Positions 46,119 through 63,928 of a DNA stretch of 64,000 nt are shown here, one piece after another; positions within the stretch are counted from its first letter, which is position 1; every line of letters begins with the position of its first letter. This DNA comes from Hermodice carunculata (Eukaryota; Annelida; Polychaeta; Eunicida; Amphinomidae), in NCBI GenBank assembly GCA_964020975.1, contig OZ026630.1:64761013-64825012 (forward strand), written 5' to 3'. The position numbers and the translations under genes are program-made. A model generated the notes under the pieces. It made no database searches, was not told the DNA's origin, and saw only the letters and a list, made by a program, of their open reading frames with translations.

Positions 46119-46773
46119 ATGCAGAAATGATAAATTGATAGATATACATGTATCTAGTTCCTGCCTACTGATACATAGACACTGAACTACCAAACTGAGA
46201 TGACCGACACTGTTACAAGCCATGTGCAATGATCAGCTGCAGCAAATGCCAGGACAATCACAGATCTAGTTTGGCGGCTTTAAAGTGTTTGAAATTTTCT
46301 GTTAACACAGTCAACAACAACAAAAGGGGGGGGGGTAATATTCCTAAAGGAATGTGTATATAAAATTAATTGTCAACTGGTTTTTGAGTTAAATTATTGA
46401 TTGTTGTCCACAGGAAATTTGGAAGTTACTTGTCCCCAGTGAGATGTTGCGTGTCTCAGCAATACCATCTACCATTTAAGTTTTTATTGCCCTGATCCTA
46501 TCTCTTATCTTTATCAAAAGAAAATGAAAATGTTCCAACAAATTTGGGATTACAGACAGATTTCTGCATGAGAGGCCCTTTCTATGTCTGTAAAAAGTTT
46601 CCAAAACAGTATAACTGTGCAAAAAAGAGCAACAACTGACATTCTTTTGTTGATTATTGTAGAAAAGCTCCTCTGACTGAGATAAAAGATCTTCATCTTT
46701 CTACAATTTTTTTTTCTTTTTTTTTTTTTTTTTGGTGAAAGAAATAGCTCAAAAAGAGTATATGTCTTACTCC

Positions 46774-46917
46774 TTAACCCATTCCTTGTCAGATACAACT
46801 GAGTCAATAGCTCATTTCATTAGTGCATTGTGCCCAACCCATACCAAGCAATGCTACTGACCCCGAGCATGCCATCATGAATGGTGCTTTTGGGCCCTTT
46901 GAGCAGGAAAGGGTCAA
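46774..46917. mobile_element. TTAA-flanked MITE, copy E (worn)
   Basis: Ends TTAACCCATTCCT and AGGAAAGGGTCAA. Remnant stem GTCAATAGC / GCTACTGAC with one mismatch, then GAGCATGCCATCATGAATGG, close to copy C's GCGTGCCATCACGAATGG. Confidence 0.6.
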
Positions 46918-47637
46918 GTAAGATATTGGCAGGTCTGATGTTGATCATCCCATCATGGAAAACCATCAATTGCAGTCCCACTTTTACTCTTTCTATTCAA
47001 CTTGTGTCTCTACTGTGACTACCCAGTGCCATGGGGCTTTGTTTTAAATTGTGATGCTCCACAGCAAATGAACAAATCCCCCCTGAAAATTACACATGTA
47101 CGGGCACTGTGTGCGCATGGAATCGGCATGAATCCGTGAGTGGCATAAACAATGCTAAAACAGAATCTGAGATAGAGGTTTTAAAAAAACACACATTTTT
47201 ATCTGTTATATTCATAGTACCCAATCTCAAAATGTTCTCCTTTTCAAATGGGTTGTGAAAAATGTAAATCGTGGCTTTACAAGTAAAGTCGGTTATCGTG
47301 ATTTTTTTTTCCATACAGACTTTACAGTTATATTTGTCATGATGGCCCATGATTGATGTCTTGTTTGTGCAGGATAATTCACTATATATGTAAATGTTAG
47401 TTTCCCAGTGTAGTTTTCACCAAAATTAAAATAGCAAATCATAATAATCTAACAACCTTGGCGACCCTAATAAATTTTGTTTCAACATACTGCTTATTTA
47501 ATGAGAAAATGGAAAGCCCGGTAAATCATGGAGGTATTAACGAGGTATTAATCGGTAATAATATTTCCATGGGCAAATTAAGCACTAAACTTCCCTAAGT
47601 ACACTCTAATGAGCCTTAAATTTGTGCTTCCTGTTAC

Positions 47638-47703
47638 CTGAAATACGAACGTTTTAATAAGACTGGTCATGACAATGTTTGCCATAGCTCCGCATTTTGA
47701 CTT
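47638..47703 (-). CDS. Candidate coding exon 2 of a minus-strand gene
   Basis: A good acceptor (TTTTCTTGCCCTGAGC, then ATTGTTCAG) precedes 22 phase-0 codons, KSKCGAMANIVMTS followed by LIKTFVFQ. The exon ends at CAG|GTAACA. It would join in phase to the short exon at 48144-48158 (MKKMK). The surroundings are repeat-free and CpG-richer. An internal methionine (MANIV) may be an alternative start. Protein unknown. Confidence 0.35.
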
Positions 47704-48131
47704 CTGAACAATGCTCAGGGCAAGAAAACTTGGCACACTGGCCAAGTCGAGGTATGTTTGTAAACAAACCTACCACATGGCAAACGTCAATCTTGGTCCC
47801 GTGGAACAGGTGCACAATCCACATAATGCAAACACTGCACAACATTTCAGTGACTTAACACTTCGCTAAATAACAAACTTTGTGACCCATCGCTGAAAAA
47901 AATGTCGTTTGCCAATATCACATTATCGGCACTGAAAACGTGCACATCTCAACCGCATCATAATAAATCCACATGGTCGCCAAAGCGCTTCAGCAAAATC
48001 ACCGCCAAAAGTATCACTTTTCCACATCATTTTATCACAGACAAACACTCCGCCGAAAACAAGATTTCAAGTAACCAAATAACAGTTTCAGGCTGAAACA
48101 AATGAGTTGAATATCTCACTTACCACAAAAA

Positions 48132-48223
48132 GCACGTGCTTACCTTCATTTTTTTCATCTGTTTATTACGGGCCTATTTCAACATGGCGAAATCAGTGCA
48201 AATTATGCGACCTTGTGACGTCA
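48132..48223. promoter_or_regulatory. Start region: E-box, YY1-like site, full CRE
   Basis: GCACGTGC at 48132-48139, AACATGGCGAA at 48181-48191 and a perfect CRE TGACGTCA at 48216-48223, in repeat-free DNA. On the minus strand an ATG AAA AAA ATG AAG (48158-48144) lies just downstream and ends at GTAAGC. On the + strand the YY1-like ATG opens a frame that reaches a GTAAGT donor near 48341. Either or both directions could be transcribed. Confidence 0.4.
48144..48158 (-). CDS. Candidate first coding exon end (MKKMK)
   Basis: Five codons from ATG to AAG|GTAAGC on the minus strand, phase 0, with the 5' leader running back through the CRE. Joins in phase to 47638-47703. Confidence 0.28.
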
Positions 48224-48863
48224 AATTAGCTTTCACAGGGACCGATCGTTGTAATCTCACACAGGGACCAGTTCTTAATCTTACACTGAAGATCGCAGTT
48301 TCGCCCCTAATTTGTTCTGTCAATTTGAAAGGCATCAGTGTGTAAGTCTTTTGGCCACCTTGCTTTACGCACATCTATCCAAACAACTTACTGACCCACG
48401 TTAAATGCTTTTAAACAATGGTGTTTGAAGTCTGCATAGCTCACATGATACATTTTATTTTATAATAAATAAATAGGCTATTGTACTACTGTAAGCTTGA
48501 TGACCATGATACACAACCCTCACGACAACCTCATTTAACGTTATTTAATACTGTTTGTATCCGATATATGTATATGTATATACATATATAGCGTGTGTCT
48601 GATGTTTTGACAAACGTGTATGCACAGCCACAAAAAAGAAAAAAAAAAAAACAGTTACATGTAAACATCTTTTTGACATGAACATGCACATAATAAAACA
48701 CGAAGAATGATAACTCAGAATCCCATACCTAGCCAATATGTCGTTGCATGATGTGAAGTACAGATGTACCAACAAAACAACAACAACAACAAAGGAAAAA
48801 AGAGGAGAGTCTTGATTAGTTTATCTTACATGCAGACTGAAAATTGTCAGCACAAATTATAGT

Positions 48864-49072
48864 TTTAACCCAATTTTGGTCATAGCATGACTGAGTCAAT
48901 AGCCGGGGTCAATAGCTTTCCTTGGCGCTAATGAAAGCTATTGACCTGGGGCGTGCCATCACGAATGGTATTGTATATGAATTCTGCAAATATTTTCTAT
49001 AATAACAAGAAAGTTAAGACGACAATTTACATCTGGGAGCTTTGGGGCGATTTTTGCGGGGAAAGGGTTAAA
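48864..49072. mobile_element. TTAA-flanked MITE with hairpin, copy C
   Basis: Ends TTTAACCCAATTTTGG and GGGGAAAGGGTTAAA. Stem GGTCAATAGCTTTC (48907-48920) pairs perfectly with GAAAGCTATTGACC (48933-48946). Confidence 0.75.
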
Positions 49073-50378
49073 CGTGTGAGTGTGTATGGTTAGAAAATAT
49101 ACCTTGGCCCTTTTGAGGGTCACTAATATTGCAATATACAAAAAAAAAAACAACAACAACAAACAAACAATCGGATATGCAGAATATAGCTGGCTATAGT
49201 AGCCGATCTATGGCCTTCAGAATAAAGTCAAAGTCGCTTATTTGTAATTGTAACCATGCAAGTATTTACAGAGGACCATCGTCAAATACAATATCCAAGT
49301 TGTGGGTCTTGCTCAAACACTTCTTGATCGAGAATCCAGGCACAAAATTCAAGAGTTGCCCCAAAACTTTCAGAATTTGGTCAAGATAACACAGATTAAA
49401 CCACAACATGGGTCTTACAGAGGCCATCCTCATGTGTAATGTCGAAGTCACAGCTCAAGTTGTTACGTGAACAATTAAATCATTTTAATAATGGCCTATA
49501 TTTCAAATTTCAATTCATAGGTTTATGCTCTTAGCGCATCCAATAACCCACGAACGAAACTTGTAAAAGAAGATAGGGGGTGTATCTTCCTGTAGAATAT
49601 TAATTTATGTAATTAGGAACATTGGAAATGTTCAGTTTTTTGTTATAGGCGCTTCCAGTGAACCCCGAACAAAAGTTTTACATTTTTAATTACATTAATT
49701 AGGAACACTTGAACAATCGAATTGTTGAATGCAGTAAAAAGTATTACAAGCAGAAGGACACTTGAACAATTCAAATGTTAGATATGTTAAAAACTATTAA
49801 AGCCAGGGGAGCCATTCTTATGTGTATCCAATCACAGTAAAAATTACAGGATTTCAATTTACGCTAATCTGTTCGATTGTTAAATATCTTACAAATTCTT
49901 AGACAAAGTTGTCAATCCAACTTCAATTCCCGTGCACGTTTAATTCTTTATTTCAAGTCGGGTTATGTACGTGAATTGTTATATACATTTAAAAGACCGC
50001 TTGTATCATTCTCGTGTTCTCTTACGTTTTACTGCTGGTACAGCATATGGACATGAAGTCAAAATTGTAGGATTCTAATTTATGCAAGCTTTGAAGGCAT
50101 ATAGGCGGATTTGTTTCAAGGAAATGTTCTTTTCCAGTTAGCACCTGCAATATGATGCAAAACACAAGTCATTACAAGTAGCAAATATCTAAAACAACAG
50201 GCATGAAAACATTAAAAAATTTTCAGGAAATATTTAAGAAACTTTCAATAAACTATTACAAAAGATACATGTAAGTGCTCTGTTATGTCGGCGCATGCAT
50301 GGCTACACAGTGTTGAACTTGAAACCATGCAACTCCAAGGTGTCATAGTGTCAACACATGATATATTCATTTTAAGTT
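49073..50378. other. No gene recognised
   Basis: Unique AT-rich DNA with an ATTAATTAGGAACAYTTG-type string recurring near 49608, 49693 and 49752. No supported exon. Confidence 0.4.
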
Positions 50379-51428
50379 ATCTATCTTTGGTTTAAACTAT
50401 AATAAATAGTCTTAATACTGAAATTGGCTGTTCAATTTAGGCAGATACTATAACTTTTTATTTCTTGCTTTTTAAACGACGGTGGATTTATTTGGCACAT
50501 ACATACATGCATGCATGTTATTCATTTTTTAATCATTTTTTTCTTCGAAATTTACTTTACGGATATTTCAACAGCTCCAAAATGACAAACTACCACTGTA
50601 TCTAAATCTACTTTTTGGCATGGAATTACCTGCACTTTGAACTGTTTGTTGTCAGGTTTTGCCCGTTAGATACAATAAAGTGAAGGAAGTGTTATCAAAA
50701 CATTGGGAAACTTTATACTGTTTAGCTTGTCATCTGCAGTAATTCCTATCATGCTAGCATTCTTCAGATATAACGGATAGATTTTAACTTTTGGTCATCA
50801 ATGGTGACAATGACAACAATTCCACAGACAACAATGACCACAACTTCAATCTATCTTTGGTTTAAACTATAATAAATAACCTTAACACTAAAATTGGTTG
50901 TTTAATTTAGGCAGATATTATATTTTTTATTTCTTGCTTTTTAGACGACGGTGGATTTATTTGGCACATACATATATACATACATACATACATACATACA
51001 TACATACATACATACATACATACATACATACATACATACATAGGCCTACATACATATACATACGTACATACATACATACATGTTATTTATCTGTTTATTT
51101 ATTTTTTCATTCATTTTTTTCTTCGAAGTTTACTTTACGGATATTTTAACAGCTCCAAAATGACAAACTACAACTGTATCTAAATTTACTTTTTGGCATG
51201 GAATTACCTGCACTTTGAACTGTTTGTTGTCAGGTTTTGCCCGTTAGATACAATAAAGTGAAGGAAGTGTTATCAAGACATTGGGAAACTTTATACTGTT
51301 CAGCTTGCCATCTGTAATAATTCCTATCATGCCAGCATTTTTCAGATATAACGGATGGATTTTAATTTTTGGTCATCAATGGTGACAATGACAACAATTC
51401 CACAGACAACAATGACCACAATTTCAAT
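50379..51428. repeat. Tandem duplication, 470 bp and 580 bp units
   Basis: Unit 1 is 50379-50848 and unit 2 is 50849-51428. They run in parallel from ATCTATCTTTGGTTTAAAC to CAACAATGACCACAA with scattered single-base differences. Unit 2 is longer because its CATA microsatellite (50966-51081) has grown to about 25 units, while unit 1 holds only a few (50500-50516). Non-coding. Confidence 0.95.
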
Positions 51429-51600
51429 ATACACGAGGTTACGGAGATAGATGACATCTTTTACTGACGCCTCTTAAAAAAGTTCAGTGCTTATGAGTTT
51501 CTTTCTTTGAACATGTCTCTGAAGGTCAGTGTGAAACTTGTAAGCCTATTTACTTTTGCAACGATAAATCAAATTCAAGACAGGAAATGCACGAAAACAT

Positions 51601-51671
51601 GATGTATGTATGTGTGTGTGTATGTATGTATGTATGTATGTATGTATGTATGTATGTATGTATGTATGTAT
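51601..51671. repeat. (TATG)n microsatellite
   Basis: About 16 units with one TGTGTGTG interruption. Confidence 0.97.
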
Positions 51672-53231
51672 CCATGTATGTATGCAAGGCAATGCAAGTA
51701 AATGCCCGTCTACGAAAAAACATAAAAATTAAACTAACTATAAATTATTCATGAAAAACATTTAAAAAACTGCATTTATTTGGCCATGATTCGAACAATC
51801 TGTCAATGCGGCTGTATAGTTTTGGGCGACTGCACTCAAGAACTGCCTGGCGTATTAGAAGGAATGCATGCAGTAGGGGTCTATGGAGTAGCTAATATCT
51901 GTTGTGGTGTCGTGGAAATTTCACCAGGCGAGAGGATACTTGCTTAAATCGATTGCAATTCGTGAAAATTCGTCGAAAAATTGTCAGCATATTATACTTT
52001 CATCAAAATGACAAGCAAGCTTACAATCCCCCACATAAAGAGTGATTTCAAGTTATGCACCAGCCCCTTTTTCGTAATTCGCTGCAACTCATACATTAGA
52101 TTCAGGACTGAACATTCATAAAATGATTTCTATTTATTACTCTTCGACTATGGAATGATTTCGGGGATGAAGTTAAAGCTTTTCATACTCCATATGTATG
52201 TATGCATATATGTGTTTGTGGGAAATAAGTTTCATTCATTCACCTTTTCTCAATCACCAACATAGAACTGGTCAAGTTATTTAATTCCGATATGAAATAC
52301 CAAAATGTTTTGCATTCTTTGATCGCTTTTCAAGAATTACACGAACAGAAGTTCACCTCAGGTGATCGAAAGACACAAAATGTATCTAAAGGAAGATACA
52401 AACTAATGTGTTAAGTGGTGAGAAACATGGCATCCAAACTTGATTTTGAATGGACCCCAATAATATTGGCAACATCCGTAAAAATCAGTTCCAGTTTTGC
52501 ATAATTCCAAACAAATAGAGATCAAAATAACCATCGAGACTTTCAAAAGTTTTTAAGCACATAGAATTTTGCACAACAACAACCAGTACTTATTACCACC
52601 AATTAATCCTGAAAGGGCTGGGTATTGTTTTCATTAAAAATAAATTGTATATATTAATTGCACATATTTTGCGATACATTTATTGTCCAAAAGGCTTTTT
52701 ATCTTCTATTTCTTCTACAAAATAATTCTTGACCCCAGGTTGTCTTGACCGAGGCTGATGTAAGAATTGGAGAAAATATATTTCCCGGTAAAGGAATCTT
52801 CAGTTTGAATTTATTCATCCGAGACTATCTTCATATTTTCTGATTCGCTTAATGCTTTGTTGAAAATTGTTATTACAATCAGATTTAAATATATATGACC
52901 AATGCAATCCGATTTTAAAATATATGACCACGAAGGTCGAAAGAGGCTGTGGCATAGGCATTATAGTATTGTTGTTTTATTTTTCCTCCAAGCTTTAAAT
53001 TATTTTAGGCCTACTAATTATGCCGTCAAAGTGCTCTGCTCGGAATGAAGCATTGTTGACCCGTGGTAGGAAACCTGTGTAAGTTTTAAGACAACAGTAA
53101 AACAGAGTACTGTGTTGTCTGCTTTTGATTGAAACTGTGTGACTTAGTACAGGTGAGCAGAAATCTTGTGTTTCAGCACAGTTATCGTTCCTCGTTTTCT
53201 CGCCAGATGTAGCTGTTATCATATGTGGGTC
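51672..53231. other. Unique DNA upstream of RPS12
   Basis: About 1.5 kb without exon or repeat family. Two short related ATATATGACCA strings lie near 52892 and 52921. Probably 5' flank. Confidence 0.4.
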
Positions 53232-53290
53232 CACGTGATCGCGACCATGTTTGGTCTTTTCAGTCTCGTTTATGTGGCTGGGATATCATT
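53232..53290 (+). promoter_or_regulatory. RPS12: RPS12 promoter and non-coding first exon (TOP-type start)
   Basis: An E-box CACGTG at 53232-53237 precedes the pyrimidine start GT|CTTTTCAG with C at 53256. This matches the TCT initiator / 5' TOP tract by which ribosomal protein mRNAs are transcribed and translationally controlled (established for the class). The exon would run 53256-53290 and end at GTGAGT. The coding exon follows after a 130-nt intron with acceptor GTCTTTTTCCAG. An alternative is that transcription starts at the second pyrimidine tract (53411) and that there is no leader intron. Vertebrate RPS12 also has a non-coding first exon, which favours the spliced model. Confidence 0.55.
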
Positions 53291-53437
53291 GTGAGTATGC
53301 CACTGAAACAATCCGCGAAATCGGACACTTTACTTCAAGCATCGACACTTTGATTTCACCCAATGAAAAGATAAAGATGTTGTCAATAAATATTGATAGT
53401 TATTTTATGTCTTTTTCCAGGAGGACGTCCGTAAATC

Positions 53438-58799
<5,362 letters not shown>

Positions 58800-58949
58800 G
58801 CCCCATGTGGAGTGCAGGACAGTGGCAAAAATACAAAGAACATGGACTGTCTTACTTCATGGAGTCACCGGACATGTGCTTTTTTAGTTCTGTATAATAT
58901 ATACACACCAGTCTTGCCTTTCTTTGTATAGTTGCCAAATCATTGTGCA

Positions 58950-58955
58950 AATAAA
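58950..58955 (+). terminator. RPS12 poly(A) signal AATAAA
   Basis: The first AATAAA lies about 150 nt after the stop codon, followed by an A-rich stretch (58960-58973). Sets the 3' end at about 58970. Confidence 0.85.
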
Positions 58956-59039
58956 ATAATAAAAAAAAAAAAAGAAAGAAAGAGAGACAGCATATGTGGG
59001 TTAGTTTTGATCAGCAGTTGGAAGTGAGATTATAACGGT

Positions 59040-59175
59040 GAGCCCTCTTGAGAGACCACCCAGGTTGCAAGGTAAATGGTGTAGCCTGAAACTCTGTCAT
59101 GCCAAGTGCAAATTATAAGGGAGAGTTATCTTGGGAAGCTGCTCAACATGGGGTTCCATAGGGTGGACATTCTTG
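59040..59175. mobile_element. Worn pogo-type MITE
   Basis: CTCTTGAGAGACCACC at the left and CATTCTTGAGAGGGCCCACTG at the right are diverged copies of the family ends. Confidence 0.5.
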
Positions 59176-59209
59176 AGAGGGCCCACTGTATTGAAGTCGC
59201 GGTCAGTGA

Positions 59210-60480
59210 TAACAAATGTGATGGTTACACTGTGTCCCATAGAAAGGGGATGGGGAGGCATCTGGTTGTATTTTTCGTACGTTAGAACTGTTACTAGCAT
59301 TTGGCACAAATTTAGTAGAAGTGAACAAATTTGGTGGACATCAAGCCTACGTACATTCCTGACAAGACTGAAGAGAATCCAAGTGACGGCTAGGGAGAAA
59401 AAGTTGAGAAAAGTGGTCACCAAAAACATTGAAAGCGAAAAATATTGGCAGTGCCACCTTTTGAACAAATTAAGGTCTATGGTTTCTCAAAAGTCCCTAT
59501 ACAATTTGGCAGCAATTGGCTTGGTAGTTTTGGAGATTTTTTTTTCTTAAAGATTTCGTTAAAAAATCAGTTGAAATTCCCAAAATCAAAGGCATGAGCA
59601 TTTGAACAAAATTAGAAAAATCTGACAGTTTCGGAGGAGAAGTTGAAAATAGCTTTACAACATAAAAAATGCCTAAAAGTTGCAGTGCCAAGTGGTGAAC
59701 AAATTAAGGTCTAGGAGTCCTCAGACGTCCCTTTGCAAGTTCAAAGTAATTGACTTCATGGTTTTTTCGGAGAGTTTTAAAGATTTTGTCAAATATAAAT
59801 TAAGGGCTGTGTAAAACGGCCTGTCCTGTCCTGACCTTGACATTCAACCATTAAGTCAGACTCCGGTCTAGTGGTACCTGGACTTACTCCTGTACAATTT
59901 TAAAGCGACTAGGGAAGTGGTTTTGTAGAATGAGACCCTCAGGAGATTTTGTCAAAAAATAACCAAAACAAATCTTCAATCTAAAATCACTTGAGCATGA
60001 CTATATGAGAAAGCTGTTTTGAGACCCACCCAAGGTACATTCCCACCAAGACTGAAGTTAATCTGGTTGATGGTTTTGGAGAAGTGTACAGTGTGAATGA
60101 CCATTGCAATCCCCATCGACTCGCACAGCAATCAATAGGAATGCAGGAGCTGATGAATTAAAAAAATCTGATGCATAGCAAAACCATGTAGTGAACAATA
60201 CTTTGACCCTTCCACAAGGTATGTTTTGATCAGATTTCAACACAATCTGAGACCGGGTTTTGGAGAAGTTGAAAATATATTTAAACCAAAGAAATCCATT
60301 AAAAAAGGGCAGTGCCACCTGCTGTTAAAAGGTCACGGGGGTCCCCAGAAGTATACCAGTGCAGTGTCCTTTAAAGGAATGGGGGTCCAATTACCATGGC
60401 AGTTTCAAAGATCTAAGATTTTGCCAAAAAAAGAACGAAAAAATTGAATAAAAAATAGCCAAAAATCGAAAGAGCTCGAC
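59210..60480. repeat. Interspersed repeat R-B, copies 5-6
   Basis: At least three successive R-B blocks (AAGGTCTATGGTTTCTCAAA, AAGGTCTAGGAGTCCTCAGA and GGTCACGGGGGTCCCCAGAA phrases near 59474, 59705 and 60332), each with the GAACAAA-CTTGG and GGAGAAGAAGT-type strings. No shared ORF. Confidence 0.75.
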
Positions 60481-60483
60481 CAC

Positions 60484-60835
60484 TTGAATAAACTTGGTAC
60501 AGACTGCCTTAAGGTATATTTATTCATACCAAGTGAATAGGAGAGGTTGCAATTAACAATTTTATATTGTGTATTTGGCCGAATACACAACCCAATGCAT
60601 AGAATTCTTGCAGGACAAGGGTGTGTATTGCTATATTATTTCAAGTAATGTTCAGTATGTTTGGTAGTTTTGCAGTGAAAGGTATCAAATTTACATGGTT
60701 ATTTCTACTATGTACAACCCTTTAGCGCAAGATATTTGGTGTTTCTAGGCAGAGCAGTTTTTAAGTTAGGTCGGTGCAGATTATAATGGATAGTTCTGGA
60801 AGTGCACATACCTGGCCCACTGTCAAAAATATATT
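60484..60835. repeat. Direct repeat, first copy (second at 61315-61640)
   Basis: Begins with AATAGGAGAGGTTGCAATTA and GTGTATTTGGCCGAATACAC. Ends near TAGGCAGAGCAGTTTTTAAG. About 85 percent alike by eye to 61315-61640. Confidence 0.8.
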
Positions 60836-61314
60836 TTAACCCCCCCCCCCCCCCAAATGGCTGTGGCTGAATAGGGGTCCAATAGGAAAGGTCACAATTA
60901 ACTCTGAAGTGTGTATTCACCCCAGTACACAACTGAATACACAAAAGTTTGGAGGGCTAGAGCTGTGTATTCCCATTGGTTTGCATGTTAAAGTAACCTT
61001 AAATAAACTGGTCACTTTAGTAGCTGTGGTTATATGATTTTTGTGAGGTATTTAGTTACCATGTAGATTTACTGTGCCAAATTTGGTGTCTGTGCAGTTG
61101 TTTTCAAGTTGTGGAGTTGCAAATTACAATATAAAGTAATGGTAATACACAACCCTAGCCCTCCAGTGACTGTAGTGCCCTCTTTTAAGCAGGGCTAGAA
61201 CCTTCTGTTCTTGACCTTGCCTATTATCCTGGTGGTTTTAAAGATTCAAGATTTTGCCAAAATATTAACAAAAAAAAAGTTCAATAAGAAATCCAAAATT
61301 CAAGAGCTTGACTA
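60836..61314. other. Spacer between direct repeats; C14 run
   Basis: C run at 60841-60854, then further strings of the same repeat (ACACAACTGAATACACAAAA) in degenerate form. Confidence 0.4.
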
Positions 61315-61640
61315 CTTGAACAAACTTTATACAGATTCTCCTAAGGTACATTTATTCCCACCAGGTGAATAGGAGAGGTTGCAATTAACAATTGTATTAT
61401 GTGTATTTGGCTGAATACACAACCCAATACATAGAATTATTGCGGGCTAGAGGTTTGTATTGCTATATTATTATTTCAAGTAATGTTTAGTATGTTTGGT
61501 AGTTCTGTAGTAAAAGATCTCAAATTCACTCGGGTATTTCAACCAGATGCAACCATTTCGCACAAGAAATTTGGTGTTTTTAGGCAGAGTAGTTTTCAAG
61601 TTACATAAGTGCACATTACAATGGAAACTAATGGAAATGC
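61315..61640. repeat. Direct repeat, second copy
   Basis: Carries the same phrases as 60484-60835 about 830 bp downstream. Confidence 0.8.
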
Positions 61641-61719
61641 ACTCACCAGGCCCGCCCACCTACAGAGCTCTTTACTCAGAACCCAAATGAACCAGTTGAT
61701 CTTGATCTTGATCTTGACC

Positions 61720-62720
61720 TTGCCTATAAGGTTGATGGTTTTGGGAAGTCAAAAATATGAAATACCATTGCAATCCCCATTGGCTTACATGGTAATCAAT
61801 AGAAATACATGCACCTATGTGCAGATTCAGAAATTTGTTTAAAATCCAGGATCTGGAGTATTCTCACCTAGTGAACAACTTTGTTTAACAATCCCATATG
61901 CTATATTTACACCAAGTTTCAGAACAGTCAGTGTGATGGTTTTGGAAAGTAAATCTCAAAAACAGAAACAAACAAAATTAAAAAAACCCAAAACAAATCA
62001 TAGAAAAAACATAAATCTTGATCATTTGAACAAACTTGGTTCATACCCACTTGAACGTCAATTCCAACCAAGTTTGAAGTGAATTTGGCTGACAGTCTGT
62101 GAGAAGAAGTGAAAAACGTGAACATGATCATTTGAACAAATTATTAGAGACCCACCCAAGCTACAGTCCCACCAAGTCTGAAGTAATCTGGTTTATGGTT
62201 TTGGAGCTGTAAAAAATGAGACTCTACCATTGTGTTCCCCTCTGACTTGCAATGTAATCAGTAGGAATGTATGCAGTAACTGATAAGTATGCAAATTGAA
62301 AATTTGTTAAAAATCAGAGGTGCATATTGAGTGTAAAAGTTTGACCCTTCCACAAGCCATATTTCCACCGACTTTCAGAATAAGTTAAAGTGTTGCAGAC
62401 GTACAAAATAGCTTTACAACACAAACATTTGTTTAAAAAATTGCATTGCCACCTGGTGAACAAATTAAGGTGTAGGAGTCCTCAGAAATGTGTAGGCAAT
62501 TTTAAAACAACTGATTTGGGAGTTTTGGAGAAGAGGATTTTGCCAAAAAATGTCCCCCCCCCCCCCCCCCCAAAAAAAAAAAGAAGTCAGAATCACTCGA
62601 GTGTGACCATTTGAACAAAGTGGGCAGAGACCCACCCAAGCTGCATTTTCACCAAGTCAGGGGTGAATCAGCTTGACAGTTTTGGAGCAGAAGTCTAACA
62701 ATGTGACTCTGTTCATTTGC
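61720..62720. repeat. Interspersed repeat R-B, copies 7-8
   Basis: Two blocks with AGTGAACAACTTTGTTT, GAACAAACTTGG and TTAAGGTGTAGGAGTCCTCA phrases. C and A runs at 62551-62581. Confidence 0.75.
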
Positions 62721-62777
62721 ATTACAATAAATGGGAATGCATGCATTAACCAGGGACCGATCTGGTCCTTCAAAATT

Positions 62778-63928
62778 GGCGTGATACTGTGTTATATGAT
62801 CACAGTGCAAATGTGGCCACACACATCATACAATAATATCAATACATTATCCAAGATACTTCAAAGACTGGTCCAAGTTTGTGGCCACATTTCTGGCTAC
62901 TGGCCACATTTTAAAAAAGAACTGGAGTTTCTGCAAAATTATGCACCTCTTGCAGGGCCACATGCATCATACAATATTATCAATACATTATCCAAGATAC
63001 TTCAAAGACCGGTCCAAGTTTGTGGCCACATTTTAAAAAAGAACTGAAGTTTCTGCAAGAGTCTGCACCTCTTGCAGGGATATGGCCATGATTGCTGTAG
63101 GCCTATTCCATGTGTTCATCTCTGTGACTTTTACCCCAAGAACCATATGTCTTTATTTCTTACAGAAGCACCCTAGTGATCCAAAATGCCCAGTGTATCC
63201 TCACCCATATATCCATTCCCTTTATTCTGTTACGGTCTCTTAAAATGGCCATGGCCTGCATGCATCAACTCCAGGTGTGAAAGCGTTGAATCGAAGGTCA
63301 CTGGCAACCACTATGCTCAGCACGTCCATGCACACCAGAACCGAATTACAGTCGCTACCACATTGTGGGAAAGACTTCAGAAACAGGACAGATGACAATT
63401 GCCATAAATATATCAATCGCACTTCTGTATGGATTACTTCATGAAAATAGCATGTGTGTGCATTGCATGTATTCATACATGGTGAACAGTCACATTGAGA
63501 TAGAGGCCGTTTCATGGAAGGTTAGGAGCTCTGTGACCCTTTGGCCTTCAATGTCGCAGGAGTTGATACATGCAGGCCGTGGCCGTTTTAATAAGGGACT
63601 GTAACAGAATAAAGGGAATAAAGAGGGGCTTAGGGGGAATTTTGGATCACTAGGGTGCTTCTATAGGGACTCAAGACGTAGGGTTCTTGGGAGTAAAAGT
63701 CTTGGAGGGAAACATGCGGCATAGGGCTACAGTGTTATGGATATATCCCCGGCAGAGGTGCAGACTCTTGGGGAAACTTTGGTTTATATCTTTTTAAAAT
63801 GTGGCCACAGTGGTCAGAAATGTGGCCAAAAACTGAGACTGGTCTCTGCAGTATCTTGGATAATGTATTGATAATGTACTGTGTGTGTGGCCACATTTGC
63901 ACTGTGCCCTTATAATACTGTATCCCCC
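62778..63928. mobile_element. Foldback DNA element, 1151 bp, AAATT target duplication
   Basis: The left arm (62778-63272) is an imperfect inverted copy of the right arm (63559-63928). The outer ends read GGCGTGATACTGTG and (reverse) GGGGGATACAGTAT, then CACAGTGCAAATGTGGCCAC on both. The inner ends are TGCATGCATCAACTCC and GGAGTTGATACATGCA. AAATT occurs directly before (62773-62777) and after (63929-63933). The left arm contains an internal direct duplication (TATCCAAGATACTTCAAAGA at about 62849 and 62990) absent from the right arm. The central 290 bp is non-coding. Superfamily not recognised. Confidence 0.85.
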
